Assembly (NCBI RefSeq): GCF_024753565.1
Contig: NZ_JANTPT010000001.1
Location: forward strand, 1,691,336-1,755,335
From: Mechercharimyces sp. CAU 1602
Lineage (GTDB): Bacteria; Bacillota; Bacilli; Thermoactinomycetales; JANTPT01
Direction: 5' to 3'
DNA length: 64,000 nucleotides
Shown: in pieces, positions 63,614-64,000 of the stretch
Layout of the letters: every line of letters starts with the position of its first letter
How positions within the stretch are numbered: position 1 is the first letter of the stretch
Notes under the pieces: model-generated
Databases searched by the model: none
Told to the model about the DNA's origin: nothing
The model's input: the letters and a program-made list of their open reading frames with translations, nothing else
Translations under genes and position numbers: made by a program

Positions 63614-63700
63614 CTATTCATCATAAAAATCTCCCGCCTCATAGATTGAGCGTAGATGACGAGATTTATCAATCACCTGCAAATGTGATCCGAACAACAT
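63614..63700 (-). CDS. possible 28-residue peptide
   Basis: ATG at 63700 with a weak GTGAG upstream; the product starts MLFGSHLQVIDKSRHLRS. It lies 16 bp behind the SBBP gene. Evidence is only the open frame. Confidence 0.25.
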   Translation of the reverse strand: MLFGSHLQVIDKSRHLRSIYEAGDFYDE

Positions 63701-63716
63701 CTCACACTTATCTACC

Positions 63717-64000
63717 TTAAGCCTGCTCCGTGCCTCCCATTCCCCGCGGACCTCGTGCTCCCCGAGGCCCCCGAGGTCCGCGGGGGCCTGTAGGGCCGGT
63801 AGCGCCAGTAACCCCTTGTACTGCCGACAAACCAACTTTACTTACAAACACGTCGCATCCGCCTGCCAACATTCGTTGGAAAGCTCCCGGAGTAGTAGGG
63901 AAATTGACCGACTCTGTTTGCCCTGCTACATACGCATTTCCTCTCCCATCCACAGCCACTCCTGAACCAATATCTAAGTTTGATCCCCCCAAGTAAGAGG
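63717..64000 (-). CDS. third SBBP/collagen-like protein (C-terminal part, runs off the window)
   Basis: The visible 94 codons hold the last SBBP repeat (YLGGSNLD, GNAYVAGQTESVNFPTTPG) and a collagen-like tail (GATGPTGPRGPRGPRGARG) ending GGTEQA. It is the same architecture as the genes at 6538 and 8814 and lies on the same strand. The 5' part is outside the window. Confidence 0.88.
   Translation of the reverse strand, partial: SYLGGSNLDIGSGVAVDGRGNAYVAGQTESVNFPTTPGAFQRMLAGGCDVFVSKVGLSAVQGVTGATGPTGPRGPRGPRGARGPRGMGGTEQA

Noticed and set aside
1-64000. tRNA, rRNA or CRISPR loci.
   Set aside because: None seen by eye on either strand; a covariance-model scan would settle it.

Overview
ORGANISM. 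The window looks like the chromosome of an endospore-forming, low-to-mid GC Bacillota. It encodes the sporulation kinase PrkA and its partner YhbH, paired DegV proteins, QueG and TrmL, and shows strong GGAGG-type ribosome binding sites with frequent GTG and TTG starts. Three SBBP-repeat proteins with collagen-like tails and the gene mix would suit the Thermoactinomycetaceae, but that family assignment is inference.

LAYOUT. Bases 1-11.5 kb are ordinary chromosome: msrB and a heterodimeric ABC exporter, two DegV paralogues, two SBBP/collagen-like proteins and a TM2 protein. Bases 54-64 kb are ordinary chromosome again: prkA, a HAD phosphatase, trmL, an amidase-domain protein, ogt, queG, rnhA, a P-loop ATPase, a B3/4 protein and the end of a third SBBP/collagen protein. 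The roughly 42 kb between them are accessory DNA.

MAIN RESULT. The accessory DNA sits inside one gene. yhbH, directly downstream of prkA on the minus strand, is split into three pieces: the first at 54582-53912, the second at 37464-37101, the third at 11960-11811. Each break lies on a short identical core shared by the two flanking ends (14 bp for one pair, 10 bp for the other). Joining the pieces at the cores gives one uninterrupted frame of 386 codons plus stop, the expected size for YhbH. The two intervening elements are 25.15 kb (11951-37110) and 16.46 kb (37451-53925). Each carries a large serine recombinase beside one of its ends, and each circle junction rebuilds an attP-like inverted repeat. 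This is the architecture of skin in sigK and SPbeta in spsM, here twice in one sporulation gene. Excision during sporulation is inferred, not shown.

ELEMENT 1 (11.95-37.11 kb) carries a VWA lipoprotein, small membrane proteins and a stockpile of interbacterial-competition cassettes. These include promoterless HNH/WHH-type toxin C-termini paired with SMI1/KNR4 immunity genes, a YezG-like immunity gene, a secreted phospholipase-A2-like protein, a Cys-rich bacteriocin-like protein and tiny repeat peptides. It also holds a PrsW remnant, an IS1182-family insertion, a DUF262 protein, a decayed phage repressor and the first recombinase. At least eight copies of a 100-170 bp intergenic repeat, all in one orientation, separate the cassettes.

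ELEMENT 2 (37.45-53.93 kb) carries the second recombinase, a secreted bacteriocin-like protein with a small membrane partner, a truncated TPR regulator with a Phr-like peptide, a zinc-ribbon protein and a small tyrosine recombinase. It also has an intact PrsW protease, more SMI1 genes, a decayed LXG-type toxin, a secreted DUF6973-like protein and decayed phage or plasmid genes.

Many accessory genes are frameshifted or chimeric. Shared blocks such as PrsW and the integrase tail-terminator show that homologous recombination has reshuffled both elements.
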